Source: Chishuiella changwenlii
GTDB lineage: Bacteria > Bacteroidota > Bacteroidia > Flavobacteriales > Weeksellaceae
Length of the DNA: 64,000 bases
Assembly (NCBI RefSeq): GCF_900142565.1
Contig: NZ_FRBH01000007.1
Location: 1 to 64,000 of the forward strand
Reading direction: 5' to 3'
Shown: positions 26,621 to 36,791 of the stretch, one piece after another
Layout: each line of letters begins with the position of its first letter
Position numbering within the stretch: position 1 is the stretch's first letter
Notes under the pieces: generated by a model
Told to the model about the DNA's origin: nothing
Seen by the model: the letters and a program-made list of their open reading frames with translations, nothing else
Database searches by the model: none
Program-made: the position numbers and the translations under genes

Positions 26621-29084
26621 ATTCTTTATAATAGACTCTTTTTATTCTTTGTGAAACAGAGGTTAAAACTTCGTATGGAATTGTTTCTAGCCATCTAGCT
26701 ACGTCTGCTATACTAGGTGAATTTCCAAAGATAGTTACTTCATCACCTTCTTTACAGCTAATATCTGTAACGTCGACCATCATCATGTCCATACAAATAG
26801 AACCAACTATTTTAGCTAATTTTCCATTTATACCAACACTTGCTTTTCCATTTCCTAAAGAGCGTCTAATTCCGTCTGCATAACCAACAGGCAATGTTGC
26901 TATTCTTGTTTTACGCTCAGCAGTAAAACGACGACCATAACTAACCGTCTCTCCTGCTTCTAATTCTGATATTTGAGAAATAACAGTTTTAAAACGAACA
27001 ACAGGTTTTAAATATTTCTCCATGAAATCTGTATATTCTGAATAGCCATACATTCCGATTCCTAAACGAACCATATCATATTGATGTTCTTTATAGGCAA
27101 CTATTCCTGGAGAGTTTAAAGCATGTTTTATAGGAGTTATGTCTAAAGCTTTTGTAATAGATTCGTAACTCTTATCAAAACGATTTAATTGGTATTTAGC
27201 ATACGCTTCTTCCTCTGGCATATCTGCTGTTGCTAAATGTGTAAATATAGAGCGAACATATACCTGAGAATTATTTTTTAGTATCGTAACTAATTCATCG
27301 AAATCATCTTCATGAAAACCTAAACGATTCATCCCTGTCTCTAATTTTAGATGAATAGGATAAGCAGATGAAATTTGTTTTTCTTGTAATTTCTGAATAA
27401 ATAATTTTAAAACTCTTAAGCTATAAATTTCAGGTTCTAACTGATAATCTATTACAGTAGAATAACTGCTTTGCTCAGGGTTCATAATAATTATAGGAAT
27501 TGTTATTCCAGCTTCTCTTAATTCTTTTCCTTCGTCAGCAATTGCAACTCCTAAAAAATCGACACCATTATTCTGTAAGGTTTTAGCAACTTCAAAACTT
27601 CCAGTTCCATAACTATTTGCTTTTACCATACACATTAATTTTGTGGTTGGTCTTAGCATAGATCTGTAAACATTAATATTCTCTACTAAATTCTGAAGAT
27701 TAATTTCTAAAACAGAATCGTTGGAACGAGTCTCGAGTTCACTTGATATTTTTTCTAATTTAAAAGGTCGAGCACCTTTTAATAAAATTGCTTCGTTATC
27801 TACATTCTGATGTTTAAACTGTTCTAAAAATTCTTCGGTAGAATTATATGAACGCACATAGGATTGAAATAAATTTTTAAACAATGTAATTTTCTCACCT
27901 ATTAAAACAATTTCATCAAAATGATAAGCATTAACTAAATTGGCTGCTTCTTGATATAAATCTTTATCAGATAAGTTACTTTGTAAAATATCAGTTAAAA
28001 CCAGCGATTTTTTCTCTTTTGGTTGTTGATTTAATACATTTAAACCAATTCTTAAAGAATTTAGATCAGAATTAAAGGTATCATTAATTAAAATAGAATG
28101 GTTAATAGCTTCCTTTATTTCCAAACGCATTTCGATTGGTAAAAGCAAAGAAAATTCTTCTTTAATTAATTTATAATCAACATTTAAAGCTATTAAAGTC
28201 GTTAAACAGATTAAACTATTTTTTATAGAAGCATCATCTGTAAAAGGAATTGAATAAGTAAATTTTTCTTGATTATGTAAAATAGAAATCTCAGTATTTG
28301 TTAAAGAACTTTCTATGTGTTCAATTTTTACTGTGGCAAAATCGGAATAACCATAAGAAAATTTATCAATTTTAGACAAATGTTCATTTTCTAAAATAGC
28401 TTGATAAACTTTTTCATTCTCGATATTGAAAACTAATTTTTCTACATGTGTAAATAATTTTAGTTTTTCTTGAATCAATTCATCTTGATTTTCGAAGTTC
28501 TCCAAATGTGCTTCTCCAATTTTTGTAAGAACACCAATTGTAGGTTGAATAATTTCTTCTAACTTTTCCATTTCGTTAGGAAGAGAAATTCCAGCTTCAA
28601 AAATTCCTAGATTATTTTTTTCTGTAATTTGTAGAATAGATAGGGCAGCACCAAATTGAGAATTATAACTTTTTGGACTTCTTGCTATGGAAAAATTTTT
28701 CCATAATAATTGATTCAACCATTCTTTTACAATTGTCTTTCCATTAGAACCTGTAATTCCAATAACTGGAAGATTAAATTGTTTACGGTGGTATTTCGCC
28801 CAATTTTGTAAAGCTTGCAAAGGATTATTAACCAAGATAAAATTTGCATTTGCAAAATGTTCTAATTTTTCGTGAACAACGAAATTTCGAATACCTTTTT
28901 GGTAAGCATCTTCTATGTATTGATGTCCATCTTTTTGATTGCCATTAAGCGCAAAAAAGATTCCATTCGCAGGATGAACAATCATTCTCGAATCAAAAAA
29001 TATTTGATTTATAATGACATTTTCATCGCCAAATAAAGTACCATTTACGATACTTGAAATTTGATTTAGCTTATAATTTTTCAA
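26619..29084 (-). CDS. murF-alr: Bifunctional MurF ligase / alanine racemase fusion
   Basis: 821 aa. Residues 1 to ~450 are MurF (UDP-MurNAc-tripeptide:D-Ala-D-Ala ligase), with the ATP loop [14 protein letters not shown]. From ~455 to the end it is a PLP-dependent alanine racemase: the PLP lysine lies in [11 protein letters not shown], with [12 protein letters not shown] and [13 protein letters not shown] in the barrel and C-terminal domains. The fusion couples supply of D-Ala to its ligation and is known in Bacteroidota. The start is TTG, 14 bases inside tdk: an in-frame stop lies two codons upstream and the next ATG is 32 codons in. Translation is probably coupled to tdk. Confidence 0.93.
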   Translation of the reverse strand: MKNYKLNQISSIVNGTLFGDENVIINQIFFDSRMIVHPANGIFFALNGNQKDGHQYIEDAYQKGIRNFVVHEKLEHFANANFILVNNPLQALQNWAKYHRKQFNLPVIGITGSNGKTIVKEWLNQLLWKNFSIARSPKSYNSQFGAALSILQITEKNNLGIFEAGISLPNEMEKLEEIIQPTIGVLTKIGEAHLENFENQDELIQEKLKLFTHVEKLVFNIENEKVYQAILENEHLSKIDKFSYGYSDFATVKIEHIESSLTNTEISILHNQEKFTYSIPFTDDASIKNSLICLTTLIALNVDYKLIKEEFSLLLPIEMRLEIKEAINHSILINDTFNSDLNSLRIGLNVLNQQPKEKKSLVLTDILQSNLSDKDLYQEAANLVNAYHFDEIVLIGEKITLFKNLFQSYVRSYNSTEEFLEQFKHQNVDNEAILLKGARPFKLEKISSELETRSNDSVLEINLQNLVENINVYRSMLRPTTKLMCMVKANSYGTGSFEVAKTLQNNGVDFLGVAIADEGKELREAGITIPIIIMNPEQSSYSTVIDYQLEPEIYSLRVLKLFIQKLQEKQISSAYPIHLKLETGMNRLGFHEDDFDELVTILKNNSQVYVRSIFTHLATADMPEEEAYAKYQLNRFDKSYESITKALDITPIKHALNSPGIVAYKEHQYDMVRLGIGMYGYSEYTDFMEKYLKPVVRFKTVISQISELEAGETVSYGRRFTAERKTRIATLPVGYADGIRRSLGNGKASVGINGKLAKIVGSICMDMMMVDVTDISCKEGDEVTIFGNSPSIADVARWLETIPYEVLTSVSQRIKRVYYKE

Positions 29085-29667
29085 CGTTTAGTTTATTTAT
29101 TTCTTCCCAAAAAGCAGCTCTACTTAGAGGTTCATACTCTGATGTTTCTCCAAGTTCTACTAACTTTTCGCTATCAATTTTTCGATGCGAGTAGTTAGCT
29201 AAATTACCAGTTCTTACACAAATTGCATGTACTTTTGTAATGTATTCTGCGGTTGCTAATAAATTAGGCATTGGTCCAAAAGGACGACCTTTAAAATCCA
29301 TATCTAATCCAGCAACTATAACACGTTTACCTTGATTAGCAAGCTCGTTTGCGACTTCTACAATTCCTTCATCAAAAAACTGCGCTTCATCAATCCCTAC
29401 AACTTCGCAATCTTCGGCTAATAATAAAATAGCAGAAGAATATTCCACAGGAGTAGAAGAAATAGAATTTTTATTGTGAGAAACTACTTCGCGCTCTGCA
29501 TAACGAGTATCAATAGTTGGTTTAAAAATTTCAACTCTTTGCTTCGCAAATTCAGCACGTTTAAGACGACGAATAAGTTCTTCGGTTTTACCAGAAAACA
29601 TTGAGCCACATATAACTTCTATCCAACCACTTTTTTGTTGATGATTAAAGGTATTTTCGAGGAACAT
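29071..29667 (-). CDS. tdk: Thymidine kinase (type II)
   Basis: 198-aa TK1-like kinase that phosphorylates deoxythymidine in the salvage pathway. The P-loop [22 protein letters not shown] and [18 protein letters not shown] are diagnostic. The zinc-lasso region reads [17 protein letters not shown], with one cysteine instead of the paired CxxC of many type II enzymes. It overlaps murF-alr by 14 bases, placing a nucleotide salvage gene in a cell wall operon. Confidence 0.95.
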   Translation of the reverse strand: MFLENTFNHQQKSGWIEVICGSMFSGKTEELIRRLKRAEFAKQRVEIFKPTIDTRYAEREVVSHNKNSISSTPVEYSSAILLLAEDCEVVGIDEAQFFDEGIVEVANELANQGKRVIVAGLDMDFKGRPFGPMPNLLATAEYITKVHAICVRTGNLANYSHRKIDSEKLVELGETSEYEPLSRAAFWEEINKLNVEKL

Positions 29668-29848
29668 AATTGTATTAAAGTTTAATTAAAAAATATATGG
29701 AAACAAATTTAAGCAATTAATTAGATGAGAAAAGTAAAAATACAAAGATGTTTTTATAAGAAATGATTAAATAGAACGTTGTTAAGTTTATAGAGCATAC
29801 TAATAACGATTAACACAAAGTAAATGACGCACTTTTATAATTAGAATA

Positions 29849-31276
29849 ATGAAAAAGTTAAGAAAAAGAAAGTTCTATTTCTTGCAACAAATGATTGATA
29901 TTAGTGTTTTAATTATTTTCTTTTTTATTTTTCTTAAAATACAATATTTATCTTTTGACCAAGAGGTAAATTATCTACTAAATACGCAAAGTCTTATTAA
30001 TTTGATAAGGTCACATTATAAAATTCTGTTTTTATTTTTGTTGAGCTGGTTTATGATAAGCAATAATATACAATTATATTCTACGAAAAGAAATACAAAA
30101 TTTGTTGTATTACTAAGGAAGTTTTTTTTCCAAATTCTACTATTCTCTATCGTCTTTTTCGCAATTTCTGGTTTAAACAAAACGGATATATTTATCGGAA
30201 ATATTGGGTTTATTTATGTTAAAATACTTTTTATACTTGGTGTAATTTCGAGATTAGGAATTTTCTATTACTTTAAAAACTTACATCGAAATGGTCAAAA
30301 TTTGGCTAATGTTCTAATTATAGATGAAAATAATAACACACAAAATTTTATAAATGTTTTATCGGATAGGAAAGATTTAGGAATTAAATTTTTTAAACAA
30401 TTAAAGAAAGAAGATTTAGTTTTCGAAAATCGAAACTTGATGATTAATGGACTTGAGTTTAATCTATTTTTATTAGAAAATAGAATTAAAAAAGTTTTTG
30501 TCTCACAAAAAGGAGAATTGGAACCAGTTATAATGAATAGAATTGCTAGGCTATCGGAAGCTAATTTAATTCCAGTTTCTTATATACCCGATTCTATTTA
30601 TAACGGATTAACAGAATTAAAAGTGACTTATATTGATACACTACCAATTTTTGAAGTAAAAAGATTTCCATTAGACTTATCTATTAATAGAGTTGTAAAA
30701 AGAATGATAGATTTGTTATTGGCAGTTTTATGTTTAATTTTTGTGTTGAGTTGGTTATTTCCAATACTTGCATTATTAATTTATTATGATAATAAAGGAC
30801 CAATATTTTTTGTACAGCAAAGAAATGGATTAAATGGAAATAAATTTAATTGTATCAAGTTCCGAACGATGTTTGTTTCTAATGTTTATTCAACAAAGAT
30901 TACAGAAAGAAATGATCCTAGAGTTACAAAATTTGGAAAATTTCTAAGACAAAATAGTTTAGATGAATTGCCACAAATTATTAATGTCTTAAAAGGTGAT
31001 ATGTCGTTTATTGGTCCACGACCACAAATGCCAACAGAAGATTATCACTACAGAGAGATTATAAACAGATATAATATTAGACATTACGTTAAACCAGGAA
31101 TTACAGGTTTATCTCAAGTAAAAGGACATAGAGGAGCTATTGATTCTATTGTTGATATGGAGAAAAGAGTAAGAACAGATATTTATTATGTAAGGAATTG
31201 GTCTTTACTTTTAGATGTTCAAATTTTATATCAAACCTTAATGTTAGTTATTAAAGGAGATGAGAATGCGATATAA
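29849..31276 (+). CDS. Polyprenyl glycosylphosphotransferase (sugar transferase initiating surface glycan synthesis)
   Basis: 475-aa inner-membrane enzyme of the WcaJ/WbaP class that moves a sugar 1-phosphate onto undecaprenyl phosphate. Four N-terminal membrane segments (within 1-145) precede a soluble Rossmann-like middle domain. The catalytic bacterial transferase domain starts at KRMIDLLLA (about 280) and includes IKFRTM, LRQNSLDELPQ, SFIGPRP and PGITGLSQVKGHRG. It stands alone rather than in a polysaccharide cluster, with its own terminator. The sugar (glucose or galactose) cannot be told. Confidence 0.92.
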   Translation: MKKLRKRKFYFLQQMIDISVLIIFFFIFLKIQYLSFDQEVNYLLNTQSLINLIRSHYKILFLFLLSWFMISNNIQLYSTKRNTKFVVLLRKFFFQILLFSIVFFAISGLNKTDIFIGNIGFIYVKILFILGVISRLGIFYYFKNLHRNGQNLANVLIIDENNNTQNFINVLSDRKDLGIKFFKQLKKEDLVFENRNLMINGLEFNLFLLENRIKKVFVSQKGELEPVIMNRIARLSEANLIPVSYIPDSIYNGLTELKVTYIDTLPIFEVKRFPLDLSINRVVKRMIDLLLAVLCLIFVLSWLFPILALLIYYDNKGPIFFVQQRNGLNGNKFNCIKFRTMFVSNVYSTKITERNDPRVTKFGKFLRQNSLDELPQIINVLKGDMSFIGPRPQMPTEDYHYREIINRYNIRHYVKPGITGLSQVKGHRGAIDSIVDMEKRVRTDIYYVRNWSLLLDVQILYQTLMLVIKGDENAI

Positions 31277-31308
31277 AAAAACCTCTCATGTAAATGAAAG
31301 GTTTTTTC
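31276..31308 (+). terminator. Terminator of the sugar transferase gene
   Basis: Stem AAAAAACCT plus TCAT/ATGA with one internal mismatch and a 4-base GTAA loop, followed by TTTTTT. It begins at the stop codon. Confidence 0.8.
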
Positions 31309-31349
31309 GAAAATAATTCGAAAATATGTTTTTTTAAATAATCGAAAAA

Positions 31350-31541
31350 TTAAATTTCGTCATATTTTTTCTCATTATCATTACCAAATTTAGCTAATTT
31401 GTTTAACCACCAGCCCATTAAAGCGATACCAATGAATGTAAATAACCATCCAAAAATAACACCTATTGGAGATAATAAATTCTCGAAAGTCCATTTGCAA
31501 AAATCACCAATTGCAAAAAATAAATCAGTTATAACTCCCAT
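31350..31541 (-). CDS. Small membrane protein, DUF6341-like
   Basis: 63 aa with one clear hydrophobic span (GVIFGWLFTFIGIALMGWW) and a charged C-terminus (NDNEKKYDEI). Its aromatic pattern and position 39 bases from a divergent DUF6427-like gene fit the DUF6341 family, which I recall as a flavobacterial neighbour sometimes mislabelled uracil phosphoribosyltransferase. It has no enzymatic motif. Role unknown; possibly cell-envelope related. Confidence 0.65.
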   Translation of the reverse strand: MGVITDLFFAIGDFCKWTFENLLSPIGVIFGWLFTFIGIALMGWWLNKLAKFGNDNEKKYDEI

Positions 31542-31580
31542 ATTCTAGTTTATTGCTTAATTTGCATCAAAGTTAATAAA

Positions 31581-32525
31581 ATGTTGGTTAATCTACTTAA
31601 GAAACGAAATTTTTTTAAACAAATATTTATCATTGTATTGTTCACCTTGCTTGGAACAGTAGAATATAATAGTTTTTACTTGAACGATTTAGAAAAGGTA
31701 GGAGCAATTTTAACTCTTTTGTTGATTGCTTTTGTTGGATACACGGATTATTTAAATGTATTAATCAGTAAATCTGCCTATTCTATTTTTACATATATGC
31801 TTTTTCTAATGCCTTTTGTTGGCGATTTGATAGACTATAGGATGATAGGAAGTTTACTTTTAGTAACATATGTTTCTACAAAGCTGCTTTACTTCGAATC
31901 AGAAAAAAATGATCCTTATAGTGCATTTGATATTGGTGTATTTTTAAGTTTTGCAATATTACTTAATCCTATCTTAATCTTTTTAGGAATAATTATTTTT
32001 ATTTACTTCTTAACCTTAAAAGCTGTAGAACCCAAAGTTCCTATATTAGGTGTTTTAGGATTTATTGTACCAATATTAATTGTGGCACAAATTAGCTTTT
32101 TATTAGACTATTATTTTATTTTAGATTTTTATAAAGAACAGTTCACTCTAAATATTATACAACCGCAATTGAAGTATATTTTCTTAGCTCCAACTGCAGT
32201 TATTTTGGTCTTGTCTATTCTTAATCATTTAAAGAACGTTAATAAATTAACTGCTCAGAAGAAAAGAATTTACAGTTTAATTCATCTTATGTTTATCACT
32301 ATACTGATAACATTTGTTCTATTTGGAGGAAATAAAGATGTATTTTTAGCATTCTTATCTTATAGTATTATGACAATGTTGTCAAGATATTTTCTAGAAA
32401 GTAAACCAAAAATAGAATGGCTAAATGAAGCTTTACTTTGGATTTATATGATTTCTTTATTAATCTATAATTTTTATGATAGAATTCCTAGGTTCTACTC
32501 CCTCATCACTGAAGTAAGTCTTTAA
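31581..32525 (+). CDS. Polytopic membrane protein, DUF6427-like
   Basis: 314 aa with about ten hydrophobic segments and short loops. It contains NDPYSAFDIGVFLSFAILLN followed by a long hydrophobic run, reminiscent of DUF6427. No transporter or enzyme motif was recognised. The final 66 bases overlap the 3' end of lpxH on the opposite strand, so the transcripts are antisense at their ends. It is divergent from the DUF6341-like gene, which suggests a conserved pair. Confidence 0.7.
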   Translation: MLVNLLKKRNFFKQIFIIVLFTLLGTVEYNSFYLNDLEKVGAILTLLLIAFVGYTDYLNVLISKSAYSIFTYMLFLMPFVGDLIDYRMIGSLLLVTYVSTKLLYFESEKNDPYSAFDIGVFLSFAILLNPILIFLGIIIFIYFLTLKAVEPKVPILGVLGFIVPILIVAQISFLLDYYFILDFYKEQFTLNIIQPQLKYIFLAPTAVILVLSILNHLKNVNKLTAQKKRIYSLIHLMFITILITFVLFGGNKDVFLAFLSYSIMTMLSRYFLESKPKIEWLNEALLWIYMISLLIYNFYDRIPRFYSLITEVSL

Positions 32526-33287
32526 TTCGAAATTATTACCATCAAAAGTACCATAAGTAAAATAATCTATCCAGTCGCCTAGATTAATGTGTTTAGCATT
32601 ACCAATTGTAATTTCCATTGGTAAATGACGATGTCCATAAATAAGATAATCGTAGTATTTTCTCTTTAATTGTTGGCGGCTATACATTACCAACCATTCG
32701 TTTTCTACACCAAGAAACTTTACATCTTCATCTCCCGAAATCATTTTATTTTTTCGGGAAACAGTAATACCTAACCACATAGCTAAATCTGGATGAAGAA
32801 GGTAAAAAAGGAATTGACAAACTTTGTTTGTAAAGACTTTTTTCATGCGTTTGTAGCCTTTATCTCCAGGACCTTTTCCATCGCCATGTACAATGAAAAA
32901 CTCTTTACCATTGATGATAAAATCTTGTTTATCTCGAAAAACAATTGCATTTATTTGTTCTTCTAAATAATCTTTCATCCATAAATCATGGTTACCAACA
33001 AAAAAATAAATTGGAATTCCTTTGTCCGATAACTCTGCTAGTTTACCTAATACACGAACAAATCCTTTTGGTACGACATACTTATATTCGAACCAAAAAT
33101 CAAATAAATCTCCGATAAGAAATAAAACACCACAATCGTCTTTTATTTCATCTAACCATTTCACAAATAATTTTTCGCGTACTAAACTATCTTTCTCATT
33201 TGGCGCACCAAAATGATGATCCGAAGAAAAGTAAGCTTTTTTATTCGCTTCTAAATTAATTGTTATTGGTTGTCCTCCGCTAACCAT
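32460..33287 (-). CDS. lpxH: UDP-2,3-diacylglucosamine diphosphatase
   Basis: 275-aa calcineurin-like metallophosphatase that makes lipid X in lipid A synthesis at the inner membrane surface. Metal-binding motifs appear in order: SSDHHFG (20-26), GDLFDFW, GNHDLWM, HGDGKGPGDKG and YGHRHLP. This order and the HGDG insert match LpxH rather than generic phosphoesterases. The start overlaps queD by 25 bases and the 3' end overlaps the DUF6427-like gene by 66 bases. It is the only Raetz-pathway gene in the window. Confidence 0.92.
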   Translation of the reverse strand: MVSGGQPITINLEANKKAYFSSDHHFGAPNEKDSLVREKLFVKWLDEIKDDCGVLFLIGDLFDFWFEYKYVVPKGFVRVLGKLAELSDKGIPIYFFVGNHDLWMKDYLEEQINAIVFRDKQDFIINGKEFFIVHGDGKGPGDKGYKRMKKVFTNKVCQFLFYLLHPDLAMWLGITVSRKNKMISGDEDVKFLGVENEWLVMYSRQQLKRKYYDYLIYGHRHLPMEITIGNAKHINLGDWIDYFTYGTFDGNNFELKTYFSDEGVEPRNSIIKIID

Positions 33288-33715
33288 TCTCCGTAAGAGT
33301 TTTCTGTTTCGTGTAATTTAAGCGCAACCAATTCTATATTTGTTGGCAATTGTGCTTTTATTTTATCTACCATCCACAAAATCATATTCTCGCAAGATGG
33401 CTGATAATCTGTAAAAACAACATGATGACCTTCTGCAATTAATTTATCTCCTAATGCTTTGTGTGGTGAATTTTGGTTTAATAAAATAGCATGGTCAAAT
33501 AAGTTGACAACTTCTTTATTAATAATCTTTTTTAAGTCACCAAAGTCCATTACCATTCCTAACTTTACATCGTTAACATCTTCAGATGGAATACCTTTTA
33601 CAGTAACAAAAAGTTTGTAAGAATGTCCATGTATATTTTTACATTTTCCATCATAACCATGTAATGCGTGAGCAGTTTCAAAAGTAAAAGCTTTTGTAAG
33701 TCGTATAATTTTCAT
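33263..33715 (-). CDS. queD: 6-carboxytetrahydropterin synthase QueD family
   Basis: 150 aa from the ATG at 33713-33715. A TTG start 45 bases further out gives an unlikely leader. Converts dihydroneopterin triphosphate to 6-carboxy-5,6,7,8-tetrahydropterin for queuosine, or to 6-pyruvoyl-tetrahydropterin in some relatives. Zinc ligands His16, His29 and His31 (FETAHALHG, NIHGHSY) and catalytic Cys25 are present, as is the C-terminal KLHETENSYGEW motif. It overlaps lpxH and lies 34 bases from the divergent comF-like gene. Confidence 0.93.
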   Translation of the reverse strand: MKIIRLTKAFTFETAHALHGYDGKCKNIHGHSYKLFVTVKGIPSEDVNDVKLGMVMDFGDLKKIINKEVVNLFDHAILLNQNSPHKALGDKLIAEGHHVVFTDYQPSCENMILWMVDKIKAQLPTNIELVALKLHETENSYGEWLAEDNQ

Positions 33716-33749
33716 TAAATTTAAATCTAAACTATAATTTGCAAAGGTA

Positions 33750-34415
33750 ATGGAAATCAAAACAATCGTAAATTCTTTGGTAGATTTATTTTTTCCAATG
33801 CGATGTTTAGATTGTCAAGAGGTTGTACAATCATCACAAATTTTATGTGTTTCATGTTCTACAAAATTACCTTTTACACATTGGAATTTAAATCAGAATA
33901 ACATTATTTTCAATACACTAAGAAATAATTGTGTAATAGATAATGCATTTTCTCTGCTTCATTTTAAACATAAAAATATTACACAAAAACTTTTACATGA
34001 AATGAAATATAAAAATCGACCAGAAATAGGAATCGATTTGGCTCATTTAGTAAAAGTAGACTTAAGTAATTATGATGGAATAATTCCTATTCCATTACAC
34101 ACGAAACGAATAAAATCGAGAGGTTACAACCAAATAGATGATTTTGCAAGAACATTAGCAGAGATTAATCAAATCAATTATTATGCTGATGGGTTAATTC
34201 GTACAAAATATTATTCATCTCAAGTTAAAGAAGATAAAAAACACCGCATGCAAAACTTGAAAGATTCATTTGAAATTGATTCTAATTTGCCTTTTGGTCA
34301 TTACATTTTAGTGGACGATGTTATTACAACTGGAGCTACATTATCTTCTGCGATTAAAAAGTTTAATTTTTCAGAAAACTTTAAGATAAGTGTAATCACA
34401 ATAGCATGTGCATAA
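33750..34415 (+). CDS. ComF-family phosphoribosyltransferase-like protein
   Basis: 221 aa. The N-terminal zinc-finger cysteines are Cys19, Cys22, Cys33 and Cys36. The C-terminal PRTase fold has GIIPIPLHTKRIKSRGYNQ and the PRPP motif LVDDVITTGATL (about 189-200). Gram-negative relatives (GntX/YhgH, ComFC) take part in DNA uptake or use. No competence genes are adjacent, so the role is open. It is followed 27 bases later by the Ig-like lipoprotein. Confidence 0.9.
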   Translation: MEIKTIVNSLVDLFFPMRCLDCQEVVQSSQILCVSCSTKLPFTHWNLNQNNIIFNTLRNNCVIDNAFSLLHFKHKNITQKLLHEMKYKNRPEIGIDLAHLVKVDLSNYDGIIPIPLHTKRIKSRGYNQIDDFARTLAEINQINYYADGLIRTKYYSSQVKEDKKHRMQNLKDSFEIDSNLPFGHYILVDDVITTGATLSSAIKKFNFSENFKISVITIACA

Positions 34416-34442
34416 TAAGAAGCTTTTTATTAACTTGCACGC

Positions 34443-36242
34443 ATGAATAAGACGACTCGTATATCGCTTTTAATTTGCTTTATTTTGTTGATTGTTTCGT
34501 GTGCTAGACAAGGTACTCCGACAGGAGGACCAAAAGACGAAACACCACCAGTTTTTATAACAGCTGATCCAGATACATTGGCAACAAATGTTGATGTTAA
34601 TCTAAAAGAAGCCATTATAAATTTTGATGAATATGTTTTACTAAAAGAATATAGTAAGAATGTTGTGGTTTCGCCATCTTTTCAGATTCCACCTATTGTA
34701 ACACCACAAGCTTTAGCCAAAAAGTTTGTTTCAATTAAATTTCAAGAACCATTGTTACCAAATACGACATATAGTTTCAACTTTGGTGATGCCATTCAGG
34801 ATTTTAATGAGAATAATAAGTTATCAAACTTTCAGTATGTTTTTTCTACTGGGGCTTTTATAGATTCTTTGAAAGTTACAGGACGAGTAAATTCTTCTTA
34901 TGATTTCAAATTACCAGAAAAGATATTAGTCGGGCTATATAAAATGGACGAAGAATATAAAGACAGTGTTGTACTTAAAGAAAAACCATATTATATAACT
35001 CGTGTTGATAAAGAAGGAAATTATCAGTTGAATTATTTAGCATCAGGTAAGTATAAACTAATTGCATTTGAAGATAAAGTAGAAAATGTAAAATTTGATT
35101 ATGGTAAAGAACGATTAGCTTTTCATAATGATCCAATCGAGTTAAAAGAGAATCAAAAAGTCAATTTAAATTTATTTAATCAAAAGGCAGATTATCGTAA
35201 ACCAGAAGCAAGTACTAAACAAGAAGGATTAATTGCATTTCAATTAACAGGAGCTAAGGAAAATGCTACAATAACGCCAATATCTAAGGAATTTAAAACA
35301 GCATATATTCAACGTTTTTCTAGAAAGGATTCAGTTAATTTTTGGTTCAACCCTAAAGTTGATACAATAGTAGGTAGATCTGCAAAAATTAATTTTAAAG
35401 TACAATACAAAGATAAAGTTGATACAATTAGTGCATTATATTCAAAATCAAACACAGAACATAAATTAGAATTTAAACCACTTAATGATCAGAAGTTAGC
35501 GCCTAATAAAAACTTTAGATTACAAGCGAATGTTCCAATTAAAACGATAAATACGAGTAAAATATTTATGTTTAAAGATACTATTGAAGTTCCTTTTAAA
35601 GCAACAATAGATTCTTTAAATCCACAAATTATAAATTTTGCATTCGATAAAAACTTAGACGAATCTTTTGAAGCGAATATCTATCCAAATGCTTTTGTAG
35701 ATGTCTTAGGAGAAAAGAATGATACGCTTGCATATCCTATAAAAATGGGTGTAAGAGGAGATTTTGGACATTTAAAACTAACACTTCAAAATGCACCAAC
35801 AAAACCGTTTATTTTACAGTTTCTGAAGCATGATAAAGACTTTACTGTAATAGATGAGATTTACAGTCCTGCAAATAAAAATTATTTCGAATTTGGTTTT
35901 ATAGAACCAGGAGAATATTTATTCCGTTTGTTGGTAGATGAAAACGAAAATGGAGAGTGGGATAGTGGAGATTTTCTTACAGGAAAACAACCAGAAGCAA
36001 TTTATTTGTATCCTGAGATTATAAAGACCCGTGCAATGTGGGATTCTGCTGAAACCTGGATTTTAGGAGAGGCTAATCAACCAGTTTTCTTACCAAGCGA
36101 TGAAAAAGATTCGGATAAGAATCGATTAAAAAATGGAGAACTAAAAGAGGACGAGGAACGACAGAATCCTAACTCAAGAAATAATAACAATAATTCAAGA
36201 GGTAACAGTATGAATACTGGCGGAAATGGGTTAAGAAGATAA
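34443..36242 (+). CDS. Ig-like domain lipoprotein
   Basis: 599-aa lipoprotein (Cys20 in LLIVSC, then ARQGTPTGGPKDETPP). Residues about 30-135 form a bacterial Ig-like domain (Big_5/SbsA type), with ADPDTLATNVDVNLKEAIINFDEYV. The rest consists of beta-rich repeats with an EPGEYLFRLLVDENENGEWD segment that is common in flavobacterial Ig-like proteins. The last 40 residues are low complexity, rich in Asn, Arg and Gly. It probably resides in the outer membrane. No enzymatic role is visible. Confidence 0.83.
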   Translation: MNKTTRISLLICFILLIVSCARQGTPTGGPKDETPPVFITADPDTLATNVDVNLKEAIINFDEYVLLKEYSKNVVVSPSFQIPPIVTPQALAKKFVSIKFQEPLLPNTTYSFNFGDAIQDFNENNKLSNFQYVFSTGAFIDSLKVTGRVNSSYDFKLPEKILVGLYKMDEEYKDSVVLKEKPYYITRVDKEGNYQLNYLASGKYKLIAFEDKVENVKFDYGKERLAFHNDPIELKENQKVNLNLFNQKADYRKPEASTKQEGLIAFQLTGAKENATITPISKEFKTAYIQRFSRKDSVNFWFNPKVDTIVGRSAKINFKVQYKDKVDTISALYSKSNTEHKLEFKPLNDQKLAPNKNFRLQANVPIKTINTSKIFMFKDTIEVPFKATIDSLNPQIINFAFDKNLDESFEANIYPNAFVDVLGEKNDTLAYPIKMGVRGDFGHLKLTLQNAPTKPFILQFLKHDKDFTVIDEIYSPANKNYFEFGFIEPGEYLFRLLVDENENGEWDSGDFLTGKQPEAIYLYPEIIKTRAMWDSAETWILGEANQPVFLPSDEKDSDKNRLKNGELKEDEERQNPNSRNNNNNSRGNSMNTGGNGLRR

Positions 36243-36276
36243 TAAAAAAGCGAGCATTTATGCTCGCTTTTTTATT
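36241..36276 (+). terminator. Terminator of the Ig-like lipoprotein gene
   Basis: 17-base perfect arms (GC core GCGAGCAT/ATGCTCGC) with a TT loop and a terminal T run, starting at the stop codon. Confidence 0.85.
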
Positions 36277-36367
36277 ATCTGTATGTTTTTAAAATTTAAA
36301 TTAATATTAGTTTCTATCAGTTATTTTCCCTTGTCAATTACTTAAAATTATCACTAAATATTTTCAT

Positions 36368-36775
36368 CTAGCTTTCTGGCGCTAAATAAATAAATGGTGA
36401 AACAGGAATATTACGCAAAATAGCGTACACAAATAAGAAAATTAAAAAATTTCGTGCAAAACTAGGAGGAAGGTGAAATTTATTTCCAAAAGGAATTTTA
36501 AGAAAAATATTTCCAATTATCGCATAATAAGTATAAATCGTAATGTATAAAGCAAAAGGTAATAAAAGATTATGCCTTAATGAAGATAATATATGCCCAT
36601 GTACAAACAAAGAAAAAGCTCTTTGTCCACCACAACCAGGACACCACAATCCTGTAGCAGAATGAAAAATACACTTTAATGCAAACGGATTTTGATTAGA
36701 ATAAAAAGCATAAAAATAAATAATCACAATAAGAGGCAATATTGTTGCCAATCCATAAACCAAAATCTGCTTCAT
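36368..36775 (-). CDS. DUF2752-family membrane protein
   Basis: 135 aa with three or four hydrophobic segments. The hallmark CPGCGGQRA sits in TGLWCPGCGGQRAFSLF, followed by H-x-H and R-HN motifs, as in DUF2752. It comes directly after the CCC-motif protein gene with a 16-base gap. The pair is recurrent in Bacteroidota. The cysteine motif suggests metal or redox chemistry, but no activity is known to me. Confidence 0.88.
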   Translation of the reverse strand: MKQILVYGLATILPLIVIIYFYAFYSNQNPFALKCIFHSATGLWCPGCGGQRAFSLFVHGHILSSLRHNLLLPFALYITIYTYYAIIGNIFLKIPFGNKFHLPPSFARNFLIFLFVYAILRNIPVSPFIYLAPES

Positions 36776-36791
36776 TGTATATTATAATATT

